This document shows, piece by piece, positions 43,347 to 51,339 of a stretch of 64,000 bases of DNA (position 1 is the stretch's first letter; the number at the start of each line of letters is the position of its first letter). The stretch is from NCBI GenBank assembly GCA_963808725.1, contig CAWEGO010000002.1, positions 2,046,001 to 2,110,000 of the forward strand. The letters run 5' to 3'. This DNA comes from JAHFUA01 sp963808725 (GTDB taxonomy: Bacteria; Acidobacteriota; Terriglobia; Terriglobales; Acidobacteriaceae). The translations under genes were made by a program, and so were the position numbers. The notes under the pieces are model-generated. The model ran no database searches and had not been told where the DNA came from. It worked only from the letters and a program-made list of their open reading frames with translations.

Positions 43347-44063
43347 CTATGGACTGACAAGGCCTTGCAACGCCGCCCGGTTGCGGATGACCAGCGTGGA
43401 GCCTTTGAGCTGAATGAGTTGCCGCTTTTTGAAGTCGGCGAACAGACGGGTCACAGTCTCGCGCGAGGTGCCGATCATCTGCGCGATTTCTTCGTGGGTA
43501 AGGGTGAGCTTCAAGCGGTCGGGCTGGCGGGCGCCGCCGTTCTTCACCGACCACTCCAGCAGCAGTTTCGCCAATTTCTCCGCCGCGGAGTGCGACAGGC
43601 CGAGTGAGCGGATCTCGTGGCAGGCGGTGTTGTACTTCTCGCTGAGCTGCTCGGCCACACGCAGGCAGACATCGTTGTGCTCGCGCAGGAAGCGCAGGAA
43701 GTCCTCGCGTTTGACAAAATTGACCTGGCACGGATCCAGCGTCTCCGCAGTCAGCTCATAGGGCTTGCCGGAGACGCTGGCGCTCAGGCCCAGTACTTCG
43801 CCCGCCTCCGCAATCTTCAGGATCAGGGTCTTGCCGTCGCTGGAGCAAATGGAGAGCTTCACCCGCCCGCGGCACAGAATGAAGACACCGCGCGGCGCCT
43901 GGCCTTCCACGAACAACACCGCTCCTTTGGGATAGGCGGTGGTGTATTTGATGGCTTCCAGCGCCTGCACCGTATGCGGCGGCAGATTGCAAAAAATCTT
44001 GTCCGCCCGCAGCTTGCAGGTGATGCAGCTTTCGATGATTTCCAGACCGTACGGTGAGAGCAA
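43347..44063 (-). CDS. Crp/Fnr family transcriptional regulator with N-terminal cysteine cluster
   Basis: 238 aa. An N-terminal cysteine motif, SCITCKLRADKIFCNL (Cys13, 16, 25), plus another cysteine in LDPCQVNF could hold an FNR-like 4Fe-4S cluster. The effector domain and C-terminal helix-turn-helix THEEIAQMIGTSRETVTRLF follow. The recognition helix has R-E-T-V-x-R, the CRP-type residues that read TGTGA half-sites, which fits the four palindromes nearby. The start appears to be TTG (44063); no ATG or GTG is available before in-frame stops. Probable redox/anaerobic controller of the cytochrome locus. Confidence 0.88.
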   Translation of the reverse strand: MLSPYGLEIIESCITCKLRADKIFCNLPPHTVQALEAIKYTTAYPKGAVLFVEGQAPRGVFILCRGRVKLSICSSDGKTLILKIAEAGEVLGLSASVSGKPYELTAETLDPCQVNFVKREDFLRFLREHNDVCLRVAEQLSEKYNTACHEIRSLGLSHSAAEKLAKLLLEWSVKNGGARQPDRLKLTLTHEEIAQMIGTSRETVTRLFADFKKRQLIQLKGSTLVIRNRAALQGLVSP

Positions 44064-44129
44064 GGCTTTCTTACTATATCATCAAGGCCGCGAATTAAGC
44101 GGCCTAAATTGGGGCCCCGCCTTCACCGG

Positions 44130-44312
44130 CTAAGGGCGCGCGCGGCTCATCTCGATGGTGTGCAGGTGGATAATGTTACCGCTCTCCGGATTCATTTCCG
44201 GGCTGATGTGGTAGGTATCGCGCCGCGCTTCGTAACCCTGGGACTCAAGCTCCAGGACTCGCCGGTGGAAGCTGTCGGCATCCCACTCCCGTACTACGAT
44301 CACGTCATGCAT
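44130..44312 (-). CDS. Hypothetical small protein, 60 aa
   Basis: Starts MHDVIVVREWDADSFHRRVLELE and ends HLHTIEMSRARP. No family is recognised, but the reading frame is likely real: GGAGGCTGCC lies right before the ATG at 44312, and the sequence has an alpha/beta pattern like small signalling-type proteins with an ESQGYEARRDTY core. It lies between the regulator gene and the tRNA-derived repeats. Confidence 0.6.
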   Translation of the reverse strand: MHDVIVVREWDADSFHRRVLELESQGYEARRDTYHISPEMNPESGNIIHLHTIEMSRARP

Positions 44313-44344
44313 GGCAGCCTCCGAGCGCAGCGAGGGGTCCTCGC

Positions 44345-44719
44345 TGGTGGGCCCGCCTGGATTCGAACTTGAGCCGCTTTGCGGGCGTCCGAGCCCGCAG
44401 GCGAAATCCCGAGCGAAGCGAGGGACCTCCTTATCTCCTGGTGGGCCCGCCTGGATTCGAACTTGAGCCGCTTTGCGGGCGTCCGAGCCCGCAGGCGAAA
44501 TCCCGAGCGTAGCGAGGGACTCCTTATTTCCTGGTGGGCCCGCCTGGATTCGAACTTGAGCCGCTTTGCGGGCGTCCGAGCCCGCAGGCGAAATCCCGAG
44601 CGTAGCGAGGGACCTCCTTATTTCCTGGTGGGCCCGCCTGGATTCGAACTTGAGCCGCTTTGCGGGCGTCCGAGCCCGCAGGCGAAATCCCGAGCGTAGC
44701 GAGGGACCTCCTTATTTCC
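44345..44719 (-). repeat. Four tandem 94-bp repeats carrying the tRNA-Met 3' end
   Basis: Units begin at 44345, 44439, 44532 and 44626, with the intact tRNA-Met gene starting at 44720, so spacing is 94, 93, 94, 94. Each unit starts with the last 20-odd bases of the tRNA (TGGTGGGCCCGCCTGGATTC on the plus strand, i.e. CCA end, acceptor strand and part of the T arm). The rest is a shared segment with inverted GCGGGCGTCC/GAGCCCGC and CCCGAGCG(T/A)AGCGAGGG motifs. The T stem is broken (CTTGA instead of CCAGG), so the copies are not functional tRNAs. They also create spurious repeated reading frames. Confidence 0.85.
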
Positions 44720-44794
44720 TGGTGGGCCCGCCTGGATTCGAACCAGGGGCCAAGGGATTATGAGTCCCCTGCTCTACCGCTGAGCTACGGGCCC
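44720..44794 (-). tRNA. tRNA-Met (CAU anticodon)
   Basis: 75 bases including an encoded CCA. The 7-bp acceptor stem GGGCCCG/CGGGCCC, D arm GCTCAGCGGTAGAGC, anticodon stem GGGGA/TCCCT region with loop CTCATAA giving anticodon CAU, and T arm CCTGG-TTCGAAT-CCAGG are all readable on the minus strand. The CAU anticodon also fits tRNA-Ile2 (lysidine-modified); the body favours elongator Met but this is not certain. Its 3' end is repeated four times downstream. Confidence 0.9.
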
Positions 44795-44932
44795 GTCCCA
44801 AATAGCTTAACACCCTGGCATAGTCTCAGCTCAAAACGATGACGCCTTACCAATGAACCTCAGGCACGTTGCCCTGCTGCTGGAATTCATCCACCATTAA
44901 CCCGTCGCATTCCCTGCCCGCGTCATCTATAA

Positions 44933-46099
44933 ATGGGCAGTCGGCCAACCTCGCGACAACCATGGGGCCGGAAAGATGAGAACGTCTGGATCGCGGCTGC
45001 GGCCATGACCCGCTTCGGCCGGCGGTCGGAAAGCTTGGAAGACTTGATGGCCGACGCCGCGCTGGAGGCGCTGCGCGAGGCCGATCGTCCGCCCGACGGC
45101 TTGGTGGTCACCGCCATGGATCCGGAGGAGTTCGTGGGCGAGGGCAACTTCGCCTCCCACATCGGCACCTACATCGGGCTCTCGCATGTTCCCGGCGTGC
45201 GCGTCGAAACCGCAACCTCGTCCGGCGCGGCGGCGCTCTATGCAGGATTCGCTCTGATCGCCTCCGGATTCCACAACCACGTGCTGGTGGTGGGCGGCGA
45301 GAAGATGACCCACGTTTCCACCCCGCGCGTTTCTGAGATCATCAGCCGGGTCATCGATCCCCACGAGCGCTCCTACGGCGCCACCATGCCGGCGCTGGCG
45401 GGGATGGTGGCCCGTGCCGCTCTCGCGAAGGGCCTGTTCACCGAAATGGACATGGCGCGCGTCGCGGTCAAAAACCACGCAAATGGCGCGCGCAATCCGT
45501 ACGCGCATTTCCAGCAGCCGGTGACGATGGAGGAAGTGATGAGCAGCCGCATGATCGCCGACCCACTGCGGCTGCAGCATTGCTGTCCTATTTCCGACGG
45601 CGCGGCGGCGATCCTGCTGACCTCCGATCCCACCGGACTCAAGCTGGCAGGCATGGGCCAGGGCAGCGATTACCTGGCGATTCGCTATCGCAGCTCGCTC
45701 ACCGGCTTCCGCGCCACCCAGGACGCGGCCAAAGCCGCCTTCAAGATGGCCGGCTTCGGACCCGAGCGCGTGCAGGTGGCCGAGATCCACGACGCCTTCG
45801 CTCCTTTCGAGATTCTGGCGCTGGAGGACACTGGGCTGTTTCCACCGGGCAAGGCCACCAGGGCCATGCAGAACGGTGAGCTGACGCTGGAAGGGCGCCT
45901 GCCGGTGAACCCCTCGGGCGGATTGAACGCCCACGGCCATGCTCTGGCCGCCACCGGCCTGGCGCAGGTGGTCGAACTGGTGTGGCAGCTCACCGGCCGT
46001 GCCGTGGGGCGTCAGGTGAAGGCAACCGTGGGCCTGGCTCACTCGATCGGTGGCATGGCCACCAACAACTGGGTGACGCTGGTGGAGCAGGTGGCCTGA
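44933..46099 (+). CDS. Thiolase-superfamily protein lacking the nucleophilic cysteine
   Basis: 388 aa, SCP2/archaeal-type thiolase fold. Typical segments are present: LMADAALEALREA, HCCPISDGAAAILL, AEIHDAFAPFEILALED, NPSGGLNAHGHALAATG and SIGGMATNNWVTL. At the nucleophile position (normally ACASG) the sequence is ETATSSGAAAL, with Thr95 replacing Cys. Classical thiolysis is therefore unlikely. The next gene is a DUF35 zinc-ribbon/OB protein, the usual partner of this branch, overlapping by TGATG. Starts at ATG 44933; upstream signals are weak. Confidence 0.85.
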   Translation: MGSRPTSRQPWGRKDENVWIAAAAMTRFGRRSESLEDLMADAALEALREADRPPDGLVVTAMDPEEFVGEGNFASHIGTYIGLSHVPGVRVETATSSGAAALYAGFALIASGFHNHVLVVGGEKMTHVSTPRVSEIISRVIDPHERSYGATMPALAGMVARAALAKGLFTEMDMARVAVKNHANGARNPYAHFQQPVTMEEVMSSRMIADPLRLQHCCPISDGAAAILLTSDPTGLKLAGMGQGSDYLAIRYRSSLTGFRATQDAAKAAFKMAGFGPERVQVAEIHDAFAPFEILALEDTGLFPPGKATRAMQNGELTLEGRLPVNPSGGLNAHGHALAATGLAQVVELVWQLTGRAVGRQVKATVGLAHSIGGMATNNWVTLVEQVA

Positions 46100-46599
46100 T
46101 GGAAAGCATCGCAGGCTCCCGCTGTCCGAATTGCGGCTGGGTGGTCGCGCCGCCGGTGCGCATCTGTCCTCGCCACCCGGTGGAAATGGTCCCGGTGGAG
46201 ATATCCGGCTACGGGTCGGTGCTTTCCTACACCACGCTGACGGTCGCTCCCGAGGGCTTTAAGCCGCCCCTGCACATCGCGGTGGTGGAGCTGCCCGGCG
46301 GCGCGCGCATCTTCTGCCACGGCAAGGAAACCCGCGCGCTGAGGATCGGACGGCGGGTGGCCATCGAGCAAGTGGACGGCGTCTTCTACTTCGCCAACCT
46401 CGGGATCGCCGACCGCGTCAGCCTCTTCTGGAAACGCCGGGGCGCCGCTCCCGAACGCACCCGCGAGGCGGTCAAGAGCGCCATCAAGCGCTTCTTCGAT
46501 GTGTACAAGAGGCCCAGCGGCGAAACCACGCCGCCCGCCGAGAATGGCACTCGGACTAACGAAGAAGAAAAGAACCAGCGCCCGGCCGGGAAGCGCTAG
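46099..46599 (+). CDS. DUF35 zinc-ribbon/OB-fold acyl-CoA-binding protein
   Basis: 166 aa. An N-terminal rubredoxin-like zinc ribbon (RCPNCGWVVAPPVRICPRH) is followed by an OB fold (GYGSVLSYTTLTVAPEGFKPPLHIAVVELPGG). Such proteins bind acyl-CoA and form complexes with thiolase-like proteins. The C-terminal 40 residues are charged and low-complexity. The ATG overlaps the thiolase stop. It converges with the next gene and overlaps its 3' end by four bases. Confidence 0.87.
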   Translation: MESIAGSRCPNCGWVVAPPVRICPRHPVEMVPVEISGYGSVLSYTTLTVAPEGFKPPLHIAVVELPGGARIFCHGKETRALRIGRRVAIEQVDGVFYFANLGIADRVSLFWKRRGAAPERTREAVKSAIKRFFDVYKRPSGETTPPAENGTRTNEEEKNQRPAGKR

Positions 46600-47510
46600 C
46601 GCGTTCCTGCCAGCGTCTGCCGGATCAACGCGGGCAGGCTGCGGGGATTTCCCAGTGTCCGCTTCACCATCTTCCAGGTATGGCGACGGGTAGGCTTGAT
46701 GCCGTCGCACGCCAGCACGTGCGTCGCGTCGTCGATAGTGTAGAAGTAACGCCAGTAGAGGCCGTTTTCGAAGTCAGCGGGATTGCTCTCGCAGCCCAGC
46801 CGGCAGTTGCGCGTGGCTTCCTCGCCCGCGAGCATCGCCTCGCGGCCGCCGGCGTAGTGCGAGTGATCGTGGTTCTGATGGATGGCAAGCACTACCGCGG
46901 TTGCGTCCACCACTGCCGCGCCGACGGCGTGTGCCTTCCAGATCAGCCAGTTGTCCCACCAGAAGCGCCCCAGCGCCATCTCCGGCAAGGGCGGGTAGAG
47001 GTTGCGGGGGAAGACGAAGTAGTCGATGGAGCGGGCAATATTCATTGTGCCCTGGCTGAGGGCGCGGCTGCGCAGAGAGGCTCCCCAGCCATTCGCGTCG
47101 AACCGCAGCGGTTCGGCGAGGTCGAGATCCAGCCTGCGGCCGACCATCAGGAATTTTTCGCGGAAGCGAGCGATGCGCGCCACCGCCTGCGGAAAATCGG
47201 CCAGCAGAATGATGTCGGAATTCACGTAACAGAGCGTGTCGTGCGTAGCCACGGACTGCGCCTGCTGAAAAAAATCGCCCATCAGGGGGGTGCCGAACTC
47301 ATTGCGGCGGATGGAGGGGATGTGCCACAAACCGAATTCCTGCGCGATCTCCGCGGTGCCTGCGTCGTCGCCGAACAGCAGGATCTCGGGCGCCGGCTTG
47401 AGCTCCGCCCAGCTCCGGATGGCGTTGCGCTGGATAACGTCAATGTGGCCCCGGAAAGCCTTGGGCAGGGCAAAGAGGGTAAGGGCAGAACTGTGATCGA
47501 GATTAATCAT
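46596..47510 (-). CDS. Glycosyltransferase-like protein (GT-A type)
   Basis: 304 aa. The pattern ILLFGDDAGTAEIAQEFG, then DTLCYVNSDIILLADFPQAVARI with an Asn-Ser-Asp in the nucleotide-sugar position, and FWWDNWLIWKAHAVGAAVVDAT fits a GT-A-like glycosyltransferase. No exact family is assigned. The ATG is at 47510. It starts a run of sugar-nucleotide and methyltransferase genes on both strands, suggesting surface polysaccharide synthesis. Confidence 0.65.
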   Translation of the reverse strand: MINLDHSSALTLFALPKAFRGHIDVIQRNAIRSWAELKPAPEILLFGDDAGTAEIAQEFGLWHIPSIRRNEFGTPLMGDFFQQAQSVATHDTLCYVNSDIILLADFPQAVARIARFREKFLMVGRRLDLDLAEPLRFDANGWGASLRSRALSQGTMNIARSIDYFVFPRNLYPPLPEMALGRFWWDNWLIWKAHAVGAAVVDATAVVLAIHQNHDHSHYAGGREAMLAGEEATRNCRLGCESNPADFENGLYWRYFYTIDDATHVLACDGIKPTRRHTWKMVKRTLGNPRSLPALIRQTLAGTR

Positions 47511-47551
47511 GTCGTACTTTTAAGCAGCTGGTGCGATTCTACTGTAAGTGG

Positions 47552-47684
47552 GAAGTGTCATTCTTCTGTCGAGCGGAGCGAGGCAGGAGAATCTGGCCGC
47601 AGCGGCGGCGCAACCCATTACGGTGGTGCAGACGGCTTAGTCAGATCCTCCGCTCGCCTTCGGCTCGCGAAGGATGACACCCTC
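47552..47684. repeat. TGTCATTCT/GTCATCCTTCGCGAG-type inverted repeat
   Basis: The left arm GTGTCATTCTTCTGTCGAGC and the right arm GAAGGATGACACC are inverted members of the TGTCATCCTGAG family. The right arm lies inside the 3' end of the sugar-nucleotide dehydrogenase gene and encodes its last 15 or so residues (GVILREPKASGGSD), so the element has extended the protein. Confidence 0.7.
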
Positions 47685-49025
47685 AATAGCTGAAGCGGCG
47701 CCATCACTCGTCGTTTCGCACGTTCCCAACACAAGATAACGCACGCCCGGCTGCCGCTCCAGGTGCTTCAGCAGGCGCCAGCAATCCACCACGGTGCGCG
47801 GAGTGCCTTTGCGCGCCCATAGCTCCGCCGGGATCGAGGCGAACTCGCGCCACGGAGTTGTAACCACGACCAGGTCGGCCGCGGCGATGCATTCTTCTGC
47901 TCGCAGCGCAAACCGGATCTTATCGCCCAGCACCCGCGCGGAATTCTCTTCTCCCTCCGGATCATAAGCGATCACCGCCACGCCCCTCTGCGCGAGTTCG
48001 CACGCCAGCAGCAGGCCCACGGCTTCATCCACTACGTCCGTCCCCGGCTTGTAAGTCAGGCCGAGCACACCCACCGGTCCCTGCGAATGTTGCTGCACGA
48101 AATCGGCGAGCCACTCCACCTGCCAGCGGTTGAAGTGGTCCACGCTCTGGGCCAGCTCCGGCGAGGTACCCACCTGGCGCGCCAGGGCCGCCATCGCCAG
48201 GTTGTCACGCGGAAAGCACGGCCCGCCGTAGCTGATGGCGCCCTTCAGGTACTTGCCGCCGATGCGGGTGTCGAGGCCGAGTGCCGAGGTAATGACGTCC
48301 ACGTCCGCGCCGGGCAGACGCTCGCTGATGCGCGCCAGCATGTTGGCGAAGCTGATCTTGGTGGTCACGTAGGTGTTCACGGCGAGCTTGGTGATCTCGG
48401 CGTTGACGAAGTTCATGCGCGCCACCGCCGGCTGGTTTTCGCAGACTTGCCGGTAGAGCGCTTCCAGCGCGTCGCCGGCGCGGCGGTCGGATTCTCCGAT
48501 CAGCAGCATATCGGGATTCAGGAAGTCGTGGATCACGCTGCCCAGCGCGATGAACTCCGGGCTATAACACAGGCCGAAATCCTGGCCACAACGCTTGCCG
48601 CTCGCCTGTTCGAGCAGGCTGCGGACGCAACTTCCCGTCGATCCCGGCATCACCGTGCTGGTGAGCGAGACCAGGTGGTAGTCCTTCTTCGACGCCAACG
48701 TCCGCCCGATCTCCCGGCAGATCGGCTCGACGTACTTCAGCGAAAAGCCTCCGCCCGGCTCGCTGGGAGTCGAGACTACGATGAAAGTGATGTCCGTCTG
48801 CGCCACCGCTGGCCCGATCTGCTCGACCGCGGTCAATCGCCCGCCGCACTTGGCCAGCAGTTCAGCCAGGCCAGGCTCCGGAACCGGAGGCTGGCCGTGG
48901 TTGATGGCGTCCACCTTGCGCTGGTCCGCGTCCACGCCGATCACGGTTACGCCGCGCGCCGCCATGCACACCGCCAGCGGCGCGCCCAGTTTCCCGAGTC
49001 CAATGACGGACACTTTCGAGGACAT
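47637..49025 (-). CDS. UDP-glucose/GDP-mannose dehydrogenase family protein
   Basis: Oxidises an NDP-sugar to the uronic acid. 462 aa. The N-terminal NAD motif is VSVIGLGKLGAPLAV, the central domain has FVNAEITKLAVNTYVTTKISFAN, and the catalytic cysteine is in GGPCFPRDN. The C-terminal substrate-binding domain has GLTYKPGTDVVDEA. The protein is a little longer than usual, the extra tail being encoded by an intergenic repeat. The ATG at 49025 overlaps the stop of the upstream methyltransferase gene. Confidence 0.88.
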   Translation of the reverse strand: MSSKVSVIGLGKLGAPLAVCMAARGVTVIGVDADQRKVDAINHGQPPVPEPGLAELLAKCGGRLTAVEQIGPAVAQTDITFIVVSTPSEPGGGFSLKYVEPICREIGRTLASKKDYHLVSLTSTVMPGSTGSCVRSLLEQASGKRCGQDFGLCYSPEFIALGSVIHDFLNPDMLLIGESDRRAGDALEALYRQVCENQPAVARMNFVNAEITKLAVNTYVTTKISFANMLARISERLPGADVDVITSALGLDTRIGGKYLKGAISYGGPCFPRDNLAMAALARQVGTSPELAQSVDHFNRWQVEWLADFVQQHSQGPVGVLGLTYKPGTDVVDEAVGLLLACELAQRGVAVIAYDPEGEENSARVLGDKIRFALRAEECIAAADLVVVTTPWREFASIPAELWARKGTPRTVVDCWRLLKHLERQPGVRYLVLGTCETTSDGAASAIEGVILREPKASGGSD

Positions 49026-49861
49026 CACGCGGCCTCCGCCGTCAGGCACAGGTGCCAGCCAAAGCGCCGCTCGAGCCAGCGAAATGCCGGTTGCGGCAGA
49101 CAGCTCCAGGGCCAGGCCTTTACGTAGCGGTACTGGACATAGTCGGCAATGCGATAGGGGAAGATGTGGTCAACGAAGAGATCGGTTACGCGAAAGCCGC
49201 GCGACTCCACCAGCCGCCGGGCTTCGCGCCGCGAATAGGTGTAGGTCACCGGGCATCCGGACTGTGCTTCAGAATTTCGGGCCACGAGTTCCGCCGTGCG
49301 CCAGAACTGTCCTCGCCCGTAGCCCAGCACGATCCACAACACCTTCCACGAGTAGCGGTGATAGACCATGACTTTCAATGTTGAGCCCGCGGCCGCATAC
49401 TGCCGGGCTTCCGCCAGCACGCGCTCGGGATGCGGCGTGTGATGGATGACCCCGAAGGAATAGATCAGGTCGTAGGTTTGCTGGGGCACGAACGAGGTGA
49501 GCTCTTCCGCGCTGCCGCTGAAGAACCGCACCCGCTCCTGAAGCCCGTAGACCTCGACCCGTTGGCGCGCGATCTCCAGCGAATTGGCGGAAAGGTCCAC
49601 CGCCGTGACTTCGGCCCCATGACGCGCGAAGTTGACGGTATCGGTGCCGATGCCACAGCCGATCTCCAGCACCTTCTTCCCGCGCCAGCGCTCGAACTGG
49701 GCGAAGGAGGGGATGTGCGGCTCGATGAAATACTTCCGCGCCTCGACTTCATCGAAATAGGCGCGCGTGCCCACCGGCTGCGGCGAGTGCCGTATGTTGC
49801 AGGGGCGACGGTCCCAATACCGCCGTACCTCATCGATCGCGGCCTGGGAAAAATCTTGCAT
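49025..49861 (-). CDS. SAM-dependent methyltransferase
   Basis: 278 aa. Class I methyltransferase motif I is VLEIGCGIGTDTVNFARHG, the acidic post-I residue is in VTAVDLSANSLEIA, and DLIYSFGVIHHTPHPERVLAEA follows. The N-terminal YWDRRPCNIRHSPQPVGT is shared with methyltransferases of polysaccharide clusters. Start ATG 49861 chosen; another ATG lies 12 codons upstream without a ribosome-binding site. The substrate is unknown. Confidence 0.85.
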   Translation of the reverse strand: MQDFSQAAIDEVRRYWDRRPCNIRHSPQPVGTRAYFDEVEARKYFIEPHIPSFAQFERWRGKKVLEIGCGIGTDTVNFARHGAEVTAVDLSANSLEIARQRVEVYGLQERVRFFSGSAEELTSFVPQQTYDLIYSFGVIHHTPHPERVLAEARQYAAAGSTLKVMVYHRYSWKVLWIVLGYGRGQFWRTAELVARNSEAQSGCPVTYTYSRREARRLVESRGFRVTDLFVDHIFPYRIADYVQYRYVKAWPWSCLPQPAFRWLERRFGWHLCLTAEAA

Positions 49862-49948
49862 GGCGTATTTCCCGGATTCTCGGCTGCCGGTCAGCATGCA
49901 GTGCCCATACAGCGGGAAAGCAAACTTCCCCCAAAAACAGGCGTGCTC

Positions 49949-51193
49949 TTAGCGCGCCGCGGGCCCCTCAGCCAGCATGCAGCGCTCTTCCGCTGAGAGG
50001 ACCCGGCCGGCGACGTGCCGGTACAGTGCCCGATATTTTCTCGCTGCTCGCTCCCAGGTGAAAATACGACTGCGCTCTTGCCCGTGCTTGCGCAGCGTGG
50101 TTCGCAGATCCGCGTCCTTGGCCATTGCGAGCAGGGCGCCGGCGATGCTCTCGACCGACTGTGGGTCAAACTGCAGAGCCGCGCCTTCGGTATACTCCCG
50201 CAGAGGCGGAATGTCGGAGCAAGCAAGGGGTACGCCTTCATGGAATGCCTCCAGTACGGGGAGCCCGCCCCCCTCGAACAAGCTCGGAAACACGGCGAAC
50301 TGTGCCAACCCATAGAGCGCGCGCAATTCGGCGGCCGGCACAAATCCGACAAACCGAATCTGCTGCGTTAGCGTCAACTTCTCGATCCAAGCTTCAACCG
50401 TGGGCCAGAAGTCGTTCTTGTGCCCTGTACAGATCAGGTTCAATCGATGGCCATCGCGGTCTCGGAGCAATTGGATCGCTTGCAGCAGGCGAATGTGGTT
50501 CTTGTGTTTCCACGTCTGCGCTGGATACAGCGCAAACTCTGCCGGCAAATCGTATTGTTGGCGGACCTGCTGCAAGGCTTCCTCGCTCAGCGATTTGTAA
50601 AGGGCAGTCGGAGCACCGTGATGAACGAACCACACCTTGGCAGGGTCCAGCCCGAAGGAGCGTATCAAATCATCCCTGACCGCCTGCGTTGGGGCAACCA
50701 CCGCCCGCGCCAACCGGCAGGCCTCCCTATACGTGCTCTCCCGTCGCGCGATCTGTCGTCGCTTGTAAAACTCCGGCAAGTGCAGGTGCTGGAGGTCGTG
50801 CGGATTGAAGACCGCCGGCACCTCGCTGCGGATGAAGCGCTGGAATGGGAAATGGATGACGTCGCCGCCCAGTGATTCGTAAAAACCGTCCGATTGCGCG
50901 ACCCAGTCGTGGCCGAAAACCCGTTTGCGGGTCCAACTCCAGGCAGTGCCCGCGGGATCACGCACCCATGCCGCCAGTTTTTGAGACATCTTGCGCTGGG
51001 GCTTAAATACGATCCTCTGATTCGGGCCAATGTAAGGATCCAGCCAGGAAGTATCACGCCTTCTCTGGATGAGGACGTACTCCTCCGGGCCATCGCGCAG
51101 CCTGGCCAACCCATAGAGCAGGCCCATGACGAACTGCTCAACGCCTCCGGCCGTTCCCCCAGGCCGAAGATCGACATTGATTAAAATCCGCAT
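49949..51193 (-). CDS. Glycosyltransferase family 4 (GT-B) protein
   Basis: 414 aa. An N-terminal acceptor domain with the glycine-rich RPGGTAGGVEQFVMGLLYGLARL and the C-terminal nucleotide-sugar domain with AVFPSLFEGGGLPVLEAFHEGVPLACSD (E-x7-E signature). It also contains LYPAQTWKHKNHIRLLQAIQLL, typical of GT4 mannosyl- or related transferases. ATG at 51193. Likely in extracellular polysaccharide or glycan assembly. Confidence 0.9.
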   Translation of the reverse strand: MRILINVDLRPGGTAGGVEQFVMGLLYGLARLRDGPEEYVLIQRRRDTSWLDPYIGPNQRIVFKPQRKMSQKLAAWVRDPAGTAWSWTRKRVFGHDWVAQSDGFYESLGGDVIHFPFQRFIRSEVPAVFNPHDLQHLHLPEFYKRRQIARRESTYREACRLARAVVAPTQAVRDDLIRSFGLDPAKVWFVHHGAPTALYKSLSEEALQQVRQQYDLPAEFALYPAQTWKHKNHIRLLQAIQLLRDRDGHRLNLICTGHKNDFWPTVEAWIEKLTLTQQIRFVGFVPAAELRALYGLAQFAVFPSLFEGGGLPVLEAFHEGVPLACSDIPPLREYTEGAALQFDPQSVESIAGALLAMAKDADLRTTLRKHGQERSRIFTWERAARKYRALYRHVAGRVLSAEERCMLAEGPAAR

Positions 51194-51339
51194 CGGTAGA
51201 GAATTACTCCATCGGCGAATTCCCCGGCTTCCGCTGTTGAGCCCCTGCGACCCACTATTCTATAATCCCCAGTCGTTGCCCCTCGGTAGCATGCGCGGTT
51301 CAGGCGGCTCGAACGCTGGAGGTTTCCACGTCCTTTCTC

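Noticed and set aside
44720..44794. Prophage or genomic island integrated at the tRNA-Met gene
   Set aside because: No integrase, phage genes or shift in gene content follows; only 94-bp repeats lie at the 3' side. Kept as a separate repeat observation.
44379..44842. Repeated plus-strand frames encoding similar WWARLDSN-type peptides
   Set aside because: They are translations of the tandem tRNA-Met 3'-end repeats and have no independent coding support.
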